The notes under the pieces: model-generated | Told to the model about the DNA's origin: nothing | Seen by the model: only the letters and a program-made list of their open reading frames with translations | Database searches by the model: none | Source: CAYNEI01 sp964396185 | Lineage (GTDB): Archaea > Thermoplasmatota > SW-10-69-26 | Direction: 5' to 3' | NCBI GenBank assembly: GCA_964396185.1 | Contig: CAYNEI010000069.1 | Coordinates: forward strand, 1 to 11,884 | Length of the DNA stretch: 11,884 nt | Part shown: one piece after another, positions 5,853 through 11,884 of the stretch | Layout of the letters: each line of letters begins with the position of its first letter | How positions within the stretch are numbered: position 1 is the stretch's first letter | Position numbers and translations under genes: made by a program

Positions 5853-6344
5853 ATGGAACCGGTGCTCCTGCTCGACACCGAGAACCTGATCGCGACGATG
5901 GGCCTACCCCTGGCCACCCTGGTCTACTGCTTCCTCTCGGGGTTCATCCCCATCTTCAACACCGAGGTCTACCTCGTCGGCATCGCGGCCTTCACCGGGT
6001 GGGCCAGCCTCCCCCTCTTGGCCGTCATGGCCGGGGCCGGCCAGATGATCGCCAAGGCCGGCATCTACCTCGCTGGGCGGGGGACCCTGGAGATCCCCCT
6101 GGGGAAGTACGAGGAGAAGCGGCAAGCGTGGATCGCGCGCATCGAGCACCGGGAAGCCGGAGCGGGCGGCCTCGTGCTGCTAAGCGCGTTCGTCGGCTGG
6201 CCACCCTTCTACGCGATCAGCGCCGTGGCAGGCGGCGTGGCCATGGCCTTCCCGCTCTTCCTCGGCTTGGGCATGGTCGGGCGCACAGCCCGCTTCGCCC
6301 TCATCCTAGCTCTCGGGGGGGCCACGTGGGGCTGGTTCCTGTGA
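5853..6344 (+). CDS. Small VTT/DedA-like (SNARE-associated) membrane protein
   Basis: A 163-aa integral membrane protein. Hydrophobic stretches cover about residues 14-33, 38-62, 104-132 and 134-163, with a charged cytosol-like loop (76-103). GFIPIFNTEVYLVG (30-43) matches the re-entrant-loop motif of the VTT domain, and GWPPFYAISAVAGG (115-128) its second signature. These resemble bacterial DedA/YqaA proteins, which are implicated in lipid flipping and membrane homeostasis. The next gene starts at GTG 6341 within this gene's stop (GTGA), so the two are surely co-transcribed and possibly coupled in translation. A GAGGA lies just before the ATG at 5853, although its spacing is short. I see no strong TATA element in the 58-nt gap, so read-through from the hydrolase gene is possible. 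The domain call is good; the transported lipid is unknown. Confidence 0.8.
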   Translation: MEPVLLLDTENLIATMGLPLATLVYCFLSGFIPIFNTEVYLVGIAAFTGWASLPLLAVMAGAGQMIAKAGIYLAGRGTLEIPLGKYEEKRQAWIARIEHREAGAGGLVLLSAFVGWPPFYAISAVAGGVAMAFPLFLGLGMVGRTARFALILALGGATWGWFL

Positions 6345-7507
6345 GCTTCTCGCTGCTGGCCGGCTCTCAAGCCTTCCACGCGAGCCTGGTCGCTGAGCTC
6401 GCCGAGGCCCAGGATCGCGCCTACGTCCAGGTGCTCAGCTTCGAGGCCGATGCCGCGGGCCGCTCGATCGCAGACATCCTCGTGGAGGCCGGCCACCTCG
6501 ACCGCCGCATCCTCGCAGACGCCTTCTTCACCCGCCACTTCATCAACGACCGGTTCGTCCACACCCCTTCCAACCGACGCGATGCCGAGCTGCAAGCCGA
6601 GCTGGAAGCGACCAAGCGCATGTTCGAGGATCTCGCCACGAGCGGGGCACAGGTCGCGCTGGCCCACCCAGCTGGCCCCCTGCTCTGGAAGGCGCTGCGC
6701 CGGGGTCACAAGAAGATCATCGTCGTGGATGAGGCCGCCTACGTGGGGGGCATCAACTTCAGCGAGCACAACTTCGCCTGGCGCGACCTGATGCTACGCA
6801 TCGAGCACCCGGCCTTGGTCGAACACCTCGCCAGCGACCTCTGCGCGACGCTGGCCGACCGCGTGGAGCCCTCCAGCAAGCGCATCGATGGGACCACCGT
6901 GCTCAGCCTGGATGGCGCCACCAACCCCGCCATGTTCGCCCCCTTGCTCGAAGCCATCGCCTCGGCCGAGCAGAGCGTGGAGGTCATCAGCCCGTACCTC
7001 AGCCCGCCGTTCACGGGCGCGCTTGCCCGAGCCGCTCGCAACGGCGCGCAGGTCTCCCTGATCACGCCGGAGGCGAACAACTGGCCGCTCTTCCGCACGG
7101 CAACCCTGGACCAAGCCAGACGCCATGGCTTCGACGTCCACCTCTACCCAGAGCGCATGAACCACACGAAAGCGATGCTCATCGACGGCGCGCAGCTCGT
7201 GCTCGGCTCCTCGAACTTCGACCTCTTCAGCTACCACCTGCACGACGAGCTCGTGCTCATCCTCGAGGACCGGTCGCTCATCGACACCTTCAAGCGCGAT
7301 CTGCTCGAGCCCGACCGGCAGGCATCCCACATGCCCGCCTCGTGGCCCTCACGCACCGCTGGCGCCCTGGCACGCGCCACCCTGGCCACCCTGGGCCAGA
7401 TCGTGCGCGGCTACGCCACGTTCGCCCACAGGAGCTCACAGTCCATCGAGCCCATCCATGCCTCGGGGTCAGGGGGCCGTCAGCTCGAGGATCCCTCGGC
7501 GTCCTGA
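6341..7507 (+). CDS. Phospholipase D superfamily protein with two HKD motifs
   Basis: A 388-aa enzyme with two complete HxKx4D motifs: HKKIIVVD (His123, Lys125, Asp130), followed by GGIN, and HTKAMLID (His275, Lys277, Asp282), followed by GSSNFD. The histidine acts as nucleophile through a phosphohistidine intermediate. The family includes cardiolipin synthases, phosphatidyl-transferases and some nucleases. Spacing of the two motifs and the GG/GSSN signatures are like cardiolipin synthases, and the preceding VTT-type gene supports a lipid role. GTG 6341 overlaps the preceding stop by 4 bp and begins directly at folded-looking sequence; no signal peptide or N-terminal membrane helix is present. 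The last ~50 residues (from 335) are Ala/Arg/Ser-rich and may lie at the membrane. The 3' end overlaps the opposite-strand MscS gene by 28 bp. Archaeal glycerophosphate-ether lipid as substrate is an inference. Confidence 0.85.
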   Translation: MSFSLLAGSQAFHASLVAELAEAQDRAYVQVLSFEADAAGRSIADILVEAGHLDRRILADAFFTRHFINDRFVHTPSNRRDAELQAELEATKRMFEDLATSGAQVALAHPAGPLLWKALRRGHKKIIVVDEAAYVGGINFSEHNFAWRDLMLRIEHPALVEHLASDLCATLADRVEPSSKRIDGTTVLSLDGATNPAMFAPLLEAIASAEQSVEVISPYLSPPFTGALARAARNGAQVSLITPEANNWPLFRTATLDQARRHGFDVHLYPERMNHTKAMLIDGAQLVLGSSNFDLFSYHLHDELVLILEDRSLIDTFKRDLLEPDRQASHMPASWPSRTAGALARATLATLGQIVRGYATFAHRSSQSIEPIHASGSGGRQLEDPSAS

Positions 7508-8328
7508 ACGTAGACCCTCTGGGCCGGCATCGCCGTGGCCAGCCCGCTCTCGTTCAACGCGTCCAAGATCCGCTCCATGGAGGAGGGCAGGCAGTGGTCC
7601 ATGTAGTGCGCCCGGGTCACCCAATACCGCGCCTCGAAGCGGACACCCTCGTCCAGGGAATCCGTCGCGAAGACCCGGATCGGCCGCTCCTCGACCAGGT
7701 GGGCATCGGAGGCGACGGCCTCCCGGATGGTCGCTCGGACCCGATCGAGATCCACGGCCTCCACGACGTCCACCCGGGCGACCACGCGCCGGTAGGGGTT
7801 GGCCGTGTAGTTCGTGAGCGAGCTGTTGGCGACCCGGCTATTCGGCACCACCGCGCGCAGCCCGTCCGGGGTCTCCAGCGTCGTGGAGTGCAAGGTGACC
7901 TTCTCGGCCTTGCCCGTCTGACCGTCCACCTCGATGGTGTCCCCGACGATGAACGGGCGCTCAAGCAAGATCACGATGCCGGCCAGGATGTTCTCTCCGA
8001 GCCGCTGGGCGGCCAGGGCCACGATGACGCCAGCGATGCCCGTGATGGCCACCGCACCCCAGAGAGCCTGGCTCACCCCCAGGATGTGCAGGGTCACGAA
8101 CACGCCCAGCAACACCAAGAAGATGTCCGTGAGGAAATCGAGCTTGGCCAGGCGACGCTCGGGCACGTTGTACCGACTGAGCCGTCGGTCGATCCGGTCG
8201 AAGAAGCTTCTGTTGAGCTTCGTCAGGAGACCGACGAGGATCCAGATCAGGGCGATGTAGATCCCTTTCCGGACCTCTGGCCGTTCGAGCAGATCACTGG
8301 TCGCGAACTGCAGCAACCCGGGCGTCAT
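7480..8328 (-). CDS. MscS-family mechanosensitive channel
   Basis: A 282-aa small-conductance mechanosensitive channel, close to E. coli MscS length. Hydrophobic helices lie near residues 23-37 and 66-86, and the pore-lining TM3 region spans 90-126 with the Gly/Ala-rich VIVALAAQRLGENILAG pattern. The cytoplasmic beta domain follows (GDTIEV from 129, VVPNSRVANS about 160-169), then the alpha/beta C-terminal domain. These heptameric channels open when membrane tension rises and release solutes on osmotic downshock. ATG 8328 is chosen because a TATA-like element is centred 26 nt upstream; GTG 8331 would add one residue. The promoter lies between this start and the gltX stop, so it is separately transcribed although 31 bp downstream of gltX. 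The end overlaps the convergent PLD gene. Confidence 0.9.
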   Translation of the reverse strand: MTPGLLQFATSDLLERPEVRKGIYIALIWILVGLLTKLNRSFFDRIDRRLSRYNVPERRLAKLDFLTDIFLVLLGVFVTLHILGVSQALWGAVAITGIAGVIVALAAQRLGENILAGIVILLERPFIVGDTIEVDGQTGKAEKVTLHSTTLETPDGLRAVVPNSRVANSSLTNYTANPYRRVVARVDVVEAVDLDRVRATIREAVASDAHLVEERPIRVFATDSLDEGVRFEARYWVTRAHYMDHCLPSSMERILDALNESGLATAMPAQRVYVQDAEGSSS

Positions 8329-8350
8329 CACCAGCGCACAACCGGCGTCC

Positions 8351-8357
8351 TACTTTG
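8351..8357 (-). promoter_or_regulatory. TATA-like promoter core of the MscS gene
   Basis: On the minus strand the stretch reads CAAAGTA, centred 26 nt before ATG 8328. It sits directly after the gltX stop (8360-8362), in a gap of only 31 bp. It is weaker than the other cores but shares AAGTAG with the PAC2 promoter. Confidence 0.4.
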
Positions 8358-8359
8358 CC

Positions 8360-10069
8360 TCACCGATGCGCGAAGACCGCCTGGACAGCGTGCTCGTCCA
8401 CGACCTCGAGGCGCACGAACCCGTACCGCTCGAACTGGACGATCGCGCCGGGATCGTGGTCGAGCACGGTGCGCTCCACCACGCCGCGCTCCTGGGAGCC
8501 ATCCGGCCGGAGCACCGTGCATGCGATGGCTTCCTGGGTCGCCCACTGCAGGATCGGTCCATCCCGGTCATGGCCCGGCCCGACCGAGCGGAACTTGGCC
8601 CGGGCGTTGCCGGTCACCTCGAGATCGCAGCCATCCTTGAGCCGGAAGACCACGCCCCGGCGCATGCGCTCGGCTTCCCGGGCGGGGACCAGGACCTTGT
8701 CGGTGATGGTGAGCGAACGGGTGCCCCGGTCCGGGTGGTCGGGGTGGCGGGGGACCTCGGCTGTCAGCGGCTCTTCGAGCCCCTCGACACGCACGGGGGC
8801 AGGGTCCGGGACGAAGAAGAGCCGATCGGCGTCCTGGTCGAGGCGCTTGCGGTTCTCGGCCTCCAAGGTCTCCAGGCTCGCTTGGATGTCCTTCTCCGTG
8901 AGGCCCAGCTCGACCCAGAAGCCCATGATGGCCTCAGGTAGGAAGCCCCTTCGCTTGAGGGCGGCCAGGGTCGGAAGCCGCGGGTCGTCCCAGCCTGTGT
9001 ACTCTCCGGCTTCGATGTCCCGGCGCATCTGGCTGGTGGAGAACTTGCCGAAGCCGTGCACGGACACGCGGCCCCAGTGGAGCACCTCGGGGTAGTCCCA
9101 GCCGAAGTGGTCGTAGAGGAACCGCTGCTTGCGCTCGCTGTCCATGAGGTCCTTGCCGCGGATGATGTGGGTGGTACCTTGGAGGTGGTCCTCGATGGCG
9201 GACTCGAAGTCAAGCATGGGCCAGACCCGGTGCTTGGTGCCGGTCCGGCAGTGGGGATGGTCCTCGATGTCCACGACACGCAGCGCCACCCAGTCCCGCA
9301 GCGCGGGATCCTTGTGGGACATGTCGGTCTTGATCCGAACCACGCAGTCCCCTGCCACGAGCGAGCCATCCAGCATGCCCTCCCAGCGGGCCAGCTGGGT
9401 CTCCACCGCCTCCTCCCGGTGGGGGCAAGCCTCCTTGTTCGCCTTGTGCTCTCGGAACGTCTCGGGGGTACACGTGCAGGTGTAGGCTGCCCCCATCTCG
9501 AGCGCGCGCTCGGCGTGTTCGTAGTAGATCTCCAAGCGGTCGCTCGCGGTCACGGTGCGAGCCACCGGCAGCTCCAGCCACGCGAAGGCCTCCTCGAACA
9601 TGGCGTAGGCCGGCTCCCAGGGCGCCTTGTTCACAGGATCCGTGTCGTCGAACCTGAGGATCAGCTCACCGTCGTGCTCCCTGGCGTAGTACCCGTTGAT
9701 GCACATGCCCCGGGAGTGGCCCAAGCTCGGCGGACCGTTGGGGTTCGGCGCGAAGCGCATGACGACGTGCTCGAGGCCCTCGAGACCAGCGAGCTCAGGG
9801 AGACCCTCCTGGTGTGTGTCCTTGGCCTCCATCTCGATCTCGCCTAGCTCGGCCAGTTCGGCCTTCTGGGCGTCCAGGTCGAGCTGGCTGACCTCGGCGA
9901 CCACTCGGCCGGCGGTCTGGGCGACGAGCTTGGGGTCGGCCCGGTAGGCCTCGTCGTAGGACATGATGCGGCCGATCACAGCCCCAGGGTTGGCTTGACC
10001 CTCGTGCTCGATCGCGTTCTGCAAGGCGAACCGGCGCGCGAGCTCCTCGATCTCGTCGGTGGACGCCAC
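8360..10069 (-). CDS. gltX: Glutamyl-tRNA synthetase, archaeal type
   Basis: A 569-aa class I aminoacyl-tRNA synthetase that charges tRNA(Glu), and in most archaea also tRNA(Gln) for later amidation. The archaeal N-terminal helical domain has FALQNAIEHEGQANPGAVIG (14-33). The Rossmann domain starts RFAPNPNGPPSLGHSRG (105-121), where SLGH replaces HIGH. Next come FDDTDP (140-145), a putative zinc site from Cys198, Cys200, Cys215 and His217, IIRGKDL (302-308), and the KMSKS-equivalent FSTSQ (343-347). The C-terminal beta-barrel anticodon domain follows from about 435. GTG 10069 is chosen because CCTTTTGAA lies 27 nt upstream; GTG 10087 is in frame but would lie about 9 nt from that element. Longer in-frame extensions run into the regulator gene and are not synthetase-like. 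Confidence 0.95.
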   Translation of the reverse strand: MASTDEIEELARRFALQNAIEHEGQANPGAVIGRIMSYDEAYRADPKLVAQTAGRVVAEVSQLDLDAQKAELAELGEIEMEAKDTHQEGLPELAGLEGLEHVVMRFAPNPNGPPSLGHSRGMCINGYYAREHDGELILRFDDTDPVNKAPWEPAYAMFEEAFAWLELPVARTVTASDRLEIYYEHAERALEMGAAYTCTCTPETFREHKANKEACPHREEAVETQLARWEGMLDGSLVAGDCVVRIKTDMSHKDPALRDWVALRVVDIEDHPHCRTGTKHRVWPMLDFESAIEDHLQGTTHIIRGKDLMDSERKQRFLYDHFGWDYPEVLHWGRVSVHGFGKFSTSQMRRDIEAGEYTGWDDPRLPTLAALKRRGFLPEAIMGFWVELGLTEKDIQASLETLEAENRKRLDQDADRLFFVPDPAPVRVEGLEEPLTAEVPRHPDHPDRGTRSLTITDKVLVPAREAERMRRGVVFRLKDGCDLEVTGNARAKFRSVGPGHDRDGPILQWATQEAIACTVLRPDGSQERGVVERTVLDHDPGAIVQFERYGFVRLEVVDEHAVQAVFAHR

Positions 10070-10090
10070 GAGCGCCAGCAAGGCCACGCG

Positions 10091-10100
10091 GTTCAAAAGG
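10091..10100 (-). promoter_or_regulatory. TATA-like promoter core of gltX
   Basis: On the minus strand this reads CCTTTTGAAC, centred 27 nt before GTG 10069 and 22 bp after the regulator stop codon. The spacing implies a leaderless GTG-initiated message and sets the gltX start. Confidence 0.6.
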
Positions 10101-10121
10101 CTTCGGCCCGGGGCGCGCGAA

Positions 10122-10649
10122 CTACCGGTGCTCGTTCTCCTCAGGGTCCGGGTCGAGGCCCGTGAACAAGCCGACCACCCGATCGACCGCCCGGTCGACG
10201 AAACTCTCCTTGTACGAAACCAGGACATCGGCCACCCGCTGCTCGTCGGCCACATCGTAGACCCCTCGCTCCGGGCGGACGACCACCTCGGCCTCCCGGA
10301 GCTTGTCCAGATGGAAGGAGAGCGTCGAGGGCGCAAGATCCAAGCGCTCGGCAACGTCGCTCAAGCGAGAGGGACCGTGCTCGAGCAGATCGAGCACGAT
10401 GGAGCGCGGGGTGGGTTGGCGCAGCAAGCCGAGCAACCGCTTGTCCCGGCGATCGACCTCCATGCTCGGGTAGTACCGGGTGTAGCGCCCGTCGCGCTTG
10501 ACCTCCACCAAGCCCCGCTTCTCCAGGTAAGCCAGGTGGTACTGGAGCGTGCCGGTGGCGAGGTCGAGCTGACGCTGGATCTCGCTGAAGTGCGCCCCTG
10601 GTATCTCCTGGAGGAAGGCGTAGAGATCACGCCGGTTATCCAACTCCAA
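10122..10649 (-). CDS. Tandem winged-helix transcriptional regulator
   Basis: A 175-aa DNA-binding protein with two winged-helix domains. The first (about 6-62) has the IPGAHFSEIQRQLDLATGTL pattern, recognition helix LQYHLAYLEKRGLV and wing KRDGRYTRYYP. The second (about 76-130) repeats the layout with LSDVAERLDLAPSTL, then SFHLDKLREAEVV. A short acidic tail follows. This two-domain arrangement is common in archaeal regulators of membrane and stress genes. The only reasonable start is TTG 10649; upstream codons in the same frame lead to the previous gene's stop through one rare CTG (10667). A strong Shine-Dalgarno (GAGGTGA) sits at the previous stop, 24 nt from the TTG, an unusually long spacing that leaves the start uncertain. 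The gene is cotranscribed with the small membrane protein, whose level or signal may be linked to it. Target genes are unknown. Confidence 0.85.
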   Translation of the reverse strand: MELDNRRDLYAFLQEIPGAHFSEIQRQLDLATGTLQYHLAYLEKRGLVEVKRDGRYTRYYPSMEVDRRDKRLLGLLRQPTPRSIVLDLLEHGPSRLSDVAERLDLAPSTLSFHLDKLREAEVVVRPERGVYDVADEQRVADVLVSYKESFVDRAVDRVVGLFTGLDPDPEENEHR

Positions 10650-10673
10650 CGGATCGCCGCCGGCCAGAGCGCC

Positions 10674-10680
10674 TCACCTC
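10674..10680 (-). promoter_or_regulatory. Shine-Dalgarno sequence at the membrane-protein/regulator junction
   Basis: On the minus strand GAGGTGA, a near-complete complement of the archaeal 16S 3' end, coincides with the stop codon of the small membrane protein. It should drive translation of the downstream regulator. Its distance to TTG 10649 (24 nt) is long; a CTG at 10667 would be ideally spaced but is a rare start. Confidence 0.5.
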
Positions 10681-10940
10681 TTCACGACCGCCAGGTAGAG
10701 CAGGGCCAGCACCAGGGCATCTGCCCCGATGGACCACGCGTTGAGTGCAAGGGGGGTGGCCCACCAGCCCATGCCCTCTCCGAAGAGCGCGCCGGCTTCC
10801 AGGGCGAACACGGTGAACGCCAAGCTGGCGAACACGAACCTGGCGGACCGGAGCCGAAGCGCCGTGGCTGCAGTCACGCCGGCCAACAACAGCCCCACCC
10901 CTGCGACAGAAAGAGCCAGGAACGCCATGACGCCAGCCAT
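10674..10940 (-). CDS. Small three-helix membrane protein upstream of the regulator
   Basis: An 88-aa, very hydrophobic protein with three predicted transmembrane helices (about residues 2-27, 33-55 and 63-85) joined by a short basic loop (RLRSAR, 29-34) and a loop containing GEGMGWW (54-60). A charged VKR end should be cytoplasmic. I recognise no enzyme motif. ATG 10940 has a well-placed Shine-Dalgarno (GGAG, 8 nt spacer), unlike the leaderless genes elsewhere in the window, so its mRNA has a 5' leader. Its stop overlaps the ribosome-binding site for the winged-helix regulator, so the two form an operon. Small membrane proteins next to winged-helix regulators are a recurring archaeal pair; sensing or tethering of the regulator is an inference. 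Confidence 0.75.
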   Translation of the reverse strand: MAGVMAFLALSVAGVGLLLAGVTAATALRLRSARFVFASLAFTVFALEAGALFGEGMGWWATPLALNAWSIGADALVLALLYLAVVKR

Positions 10941-11076
10941 CTTGCTCGCTCCTGGACCCACCCACCCCCCTATGGCTCTTCCCAAGTTCAGCTCGGTCGT
11001 GGGTCACGGCGGGATCGAGGCCAGGGAGCCGTGTCACAGGTGGGCTCGCCCCATGGCAGACGGTCTCGCAGAACGT

Positions 11077-11084
11077 ACATATAC
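11077..11084. promoter_or_regulatory. Candidate TATA box, rRNA and/or regulator-operon promoter
   Basis: ACATATAC within CGTACATATACG is the most TATA-like sequence in the upstream region. Rightward it would give a ~440-nt rRNA leader; leftward it would start the small membrane-protein transcript with a ~110-nt leader. Its symmetry leaves direction open. Confidence 0.35.
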
Positions 11085-11199
11085 GAGGCACGCTTAGGGA
11101 GGCTCCGCGCCCGGTGGTGACCCTCCGGAACGTGGTGACACGCCCGATCCCTGGCCAACGTGGTCAGGTACCTACTCGCCCCCGTGTGGGGCGTAACAG

Positions 11200-11207
11200 G
11201 TAAATAG
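11200..11207 (+). promoter_or_regulatory. Candidate TATA box of the 16S rRNA gene
   Basis: GTAAATAG is an A/T-rich island in a G-rich setting. It would place transcription start near 11230 and give a ~320-nt leader before the 16S. It competes with 11077-11084. Confidence 0.3.
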
Positions 11208-11428
11208 GGGGTGCCCATTACAGGGGGTCCCGCCATCGTGGGGGCTTGCCCTCACTTGGCGTTAACCCGCACCGCGTACATGGGTGGAGGGGCTCGTTGA
11301 GAGCCACGATGAACACCCGGATCCAGGTCGCGGGACATCACACGATGGGGACGCAAGAACCCCGGCCTACCGAAACGAGGAGGCCGAGACCTCTTGCATC
11401 CGACATACGAAGCAACTCGAATATGTGT

Positions 11429-11508
11429 GACAGGTGGGTGAAACCCACCTGTCCCGCCAATTCCCAATCAGGCGATTGGGTCCCATACGTACTGGTGCAA
11501 AAGCACCA
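11429..11508 (+). other. Cluster of three hairpins in the 16S rRNA leader
   Basis: Three stem-loops follow closely: GACAGGTGGGT/ACCCACCTGTC with a GAA loop (11 bp, 11429-11453), CCCAATC/GATTGGG with AGGC loop (7 bp, 11463-11480), and TGGTGC/GCACCA with AAAA loop (6 bp, 11493-11508). Directly upstream, ACATA-CGA and TCG-AATATGT (about 11404-11427) may form a fourth. They end 39 nt before the mature 16S start. Leader hairpins of this kind serve in rRNA processing or antitermination; the usual long processing stem would need a partner beyond the window. Confidence 0.55.
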
Positions 11509-11547
11509 CCTTCCGTCGCATCTATTACCCGATGTCGGCGGGAGCGA

Positions 11548-11884
11548 ACTCCGGTTGATCCTGCCGGAGGTGACTGCTATGGGGGTTCGTTTAAGCCATG
11601 CGAGTCGAGAGGGTTCGGCCCTCGGCAGACTGCTCAGTAACACGTGGAGAACCTACCCTGGAGAGGGGCATAACCTCGGGAAACTGAGGATAATACCCCA
11701 TAGTCCATCGGCGCTGGAATGCCCTTTGGACGAAACGTTCCGACGCTCCAGGATGGCTCTGCGGCCTATCAGGTAGTAGTCAGGGTAAACACCTGACTAG
11801 CCAACGACGGGTACGGGCGTTGAGAGACGTCGCCCGGAGATGGACTCTGAGACACGAGTCCAGGCCCTACGGGGCGCAGCAGGC
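11548..11884 (+). rRNA. 16S ribosomal RNA, 5' part (cut by window end)
   Basis: The archaeal 16S 5' terminus ACTCCGGTTGATCCTGCC begins at 11548. AAGCCATGCGAGTCGA, CAGTAACACGTGGAGAAC, CCTCGGGAAACTGAGG and GAGACACGAGTCCAGGCC follow in the expected order, and the window ends in CCCTACGGGGCGCAGCAG. About 337 nt of ~1470 are present. The wording is most like Thermoplasmatota by recollection. No break or insertion is visible in the part shown. Confidence 0.97.

Larger units (their letters stand above)
10941..11428. other. Non-coding region between the regulator operon and the rRNA leader
   Basis: No convincing gene lies here: frames on both strands have chance-like composition. The stretch must hold the regulator-operon promoter (leftward) and the rRNA promoter (rightward). 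The best TATA-like sites are ACATATAC (11077-11084), near-symmetrical and usable in either direction, and GTAAATAG (11200-11207). Repeated elements are GTGGTGAC at 11114 and 11132 and CGTGGTCA at 11159, possible operators. I found no tRNA T-loop signature. Confidence 0.5.

Noticed and set aside
7342..8640. 432-codon plus-strand frame opposite MscS
   Set aside because: Arg/Pro/His-rich shadow frame; the opposite strand encodes a clear MscS channel.
10941..11547. tRNA gene upstream of 16S
   Set aside because: No GTTCRANNC T-loop or matching acceptor stem was found on either strand.
11246..11776. Open frame running into the 16S rRNA
   Set aside because: It overlaps the rRNA and its leader and has no protein-like features.

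Overview
The window is archaeal. Its last ~340 bases are the 5' end of an archaeal 16S rRNA (CCGGTTGATCCTGCCGGA near the start, CCCTACGGGGCGCAGCAG at the window edge). The protein genes agree with this: archaeal-type glutamyl-tRNA synthetase, an archaeal PAC2 proteasome chaperone, and a tandem winged-helix regulator. The 16S wording resembles Thermoplasmatota, a judgement from memory and not a placement. DNA is GC-rich, and A/T-rich promoter cores stand out. Several genes have a TATA-like element centred 26-30 nt before the start codon, which implies leaderless mRNAs. The genes look like ordinary chromosomal housekeeping and cell-envelope genes; one ~300-bp stretch looks mobile or RNA-like.

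Layout. 1-54: tail of an unidentified gene. 129-257: a 42-aa CPxCG zinc-finger microprotein whose 3' end has been tandemly duplicated (238-350). 394-475: two hairpins. 475-1236 (-): PAC2 protein ending in a proteasome-docking HbYX tail. 1414-2313 (+): unrecognised protein whose only four cysteines form an Fe-S/zinc-like pattern; the same 17-base bipartite motif lies on each side of it. 2464-3702 (+): secreted two-domain multicopper oxidase lipoprotein. 3719-4018: exactly 300 bp bounded by perfect 16-bp inverted repeats and packed with hairpins, followed by a nested inverted repeat (4019-4082). 4136-5794 (+): CocE/PepX-type secreted serine hydrolase lipoprotein. 5853-7507 (+): a VTT/DedA-like membrane protein and a phospholipase-D-fold enzyme overlapping by 4 bp. 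7480-8328 (-): MscS-type channel, overlapping the PLD gene tail to tail. 8360-10069 (-): gltX. 10122-10940 (-): small three-helix membrane protein plus tandem winged-helix regulator, apparently one operon. 10941-11547: ~600-bp non-coding region holding the probable rRNA promoter and a hairpin-rich leader. 11548 onward: 16S rRNA.

Working together. The centre of the window is an envelope-facing block: two lipoproteins anchored outside the cell (copper oxidase and peptidase/esterase-like hydrolase), a membrane-protein/PLD pair that fits lipid metabolism, and an osmotic-release channel. The right part is information processing (gltX, regulator, rRNA). No defence system, CRISPR array or tRNA was found. 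The best leads for novelty are the 300-bp element, the four-cysteine protein with its flanking repeats, and the membrane-protein/regulator pair.
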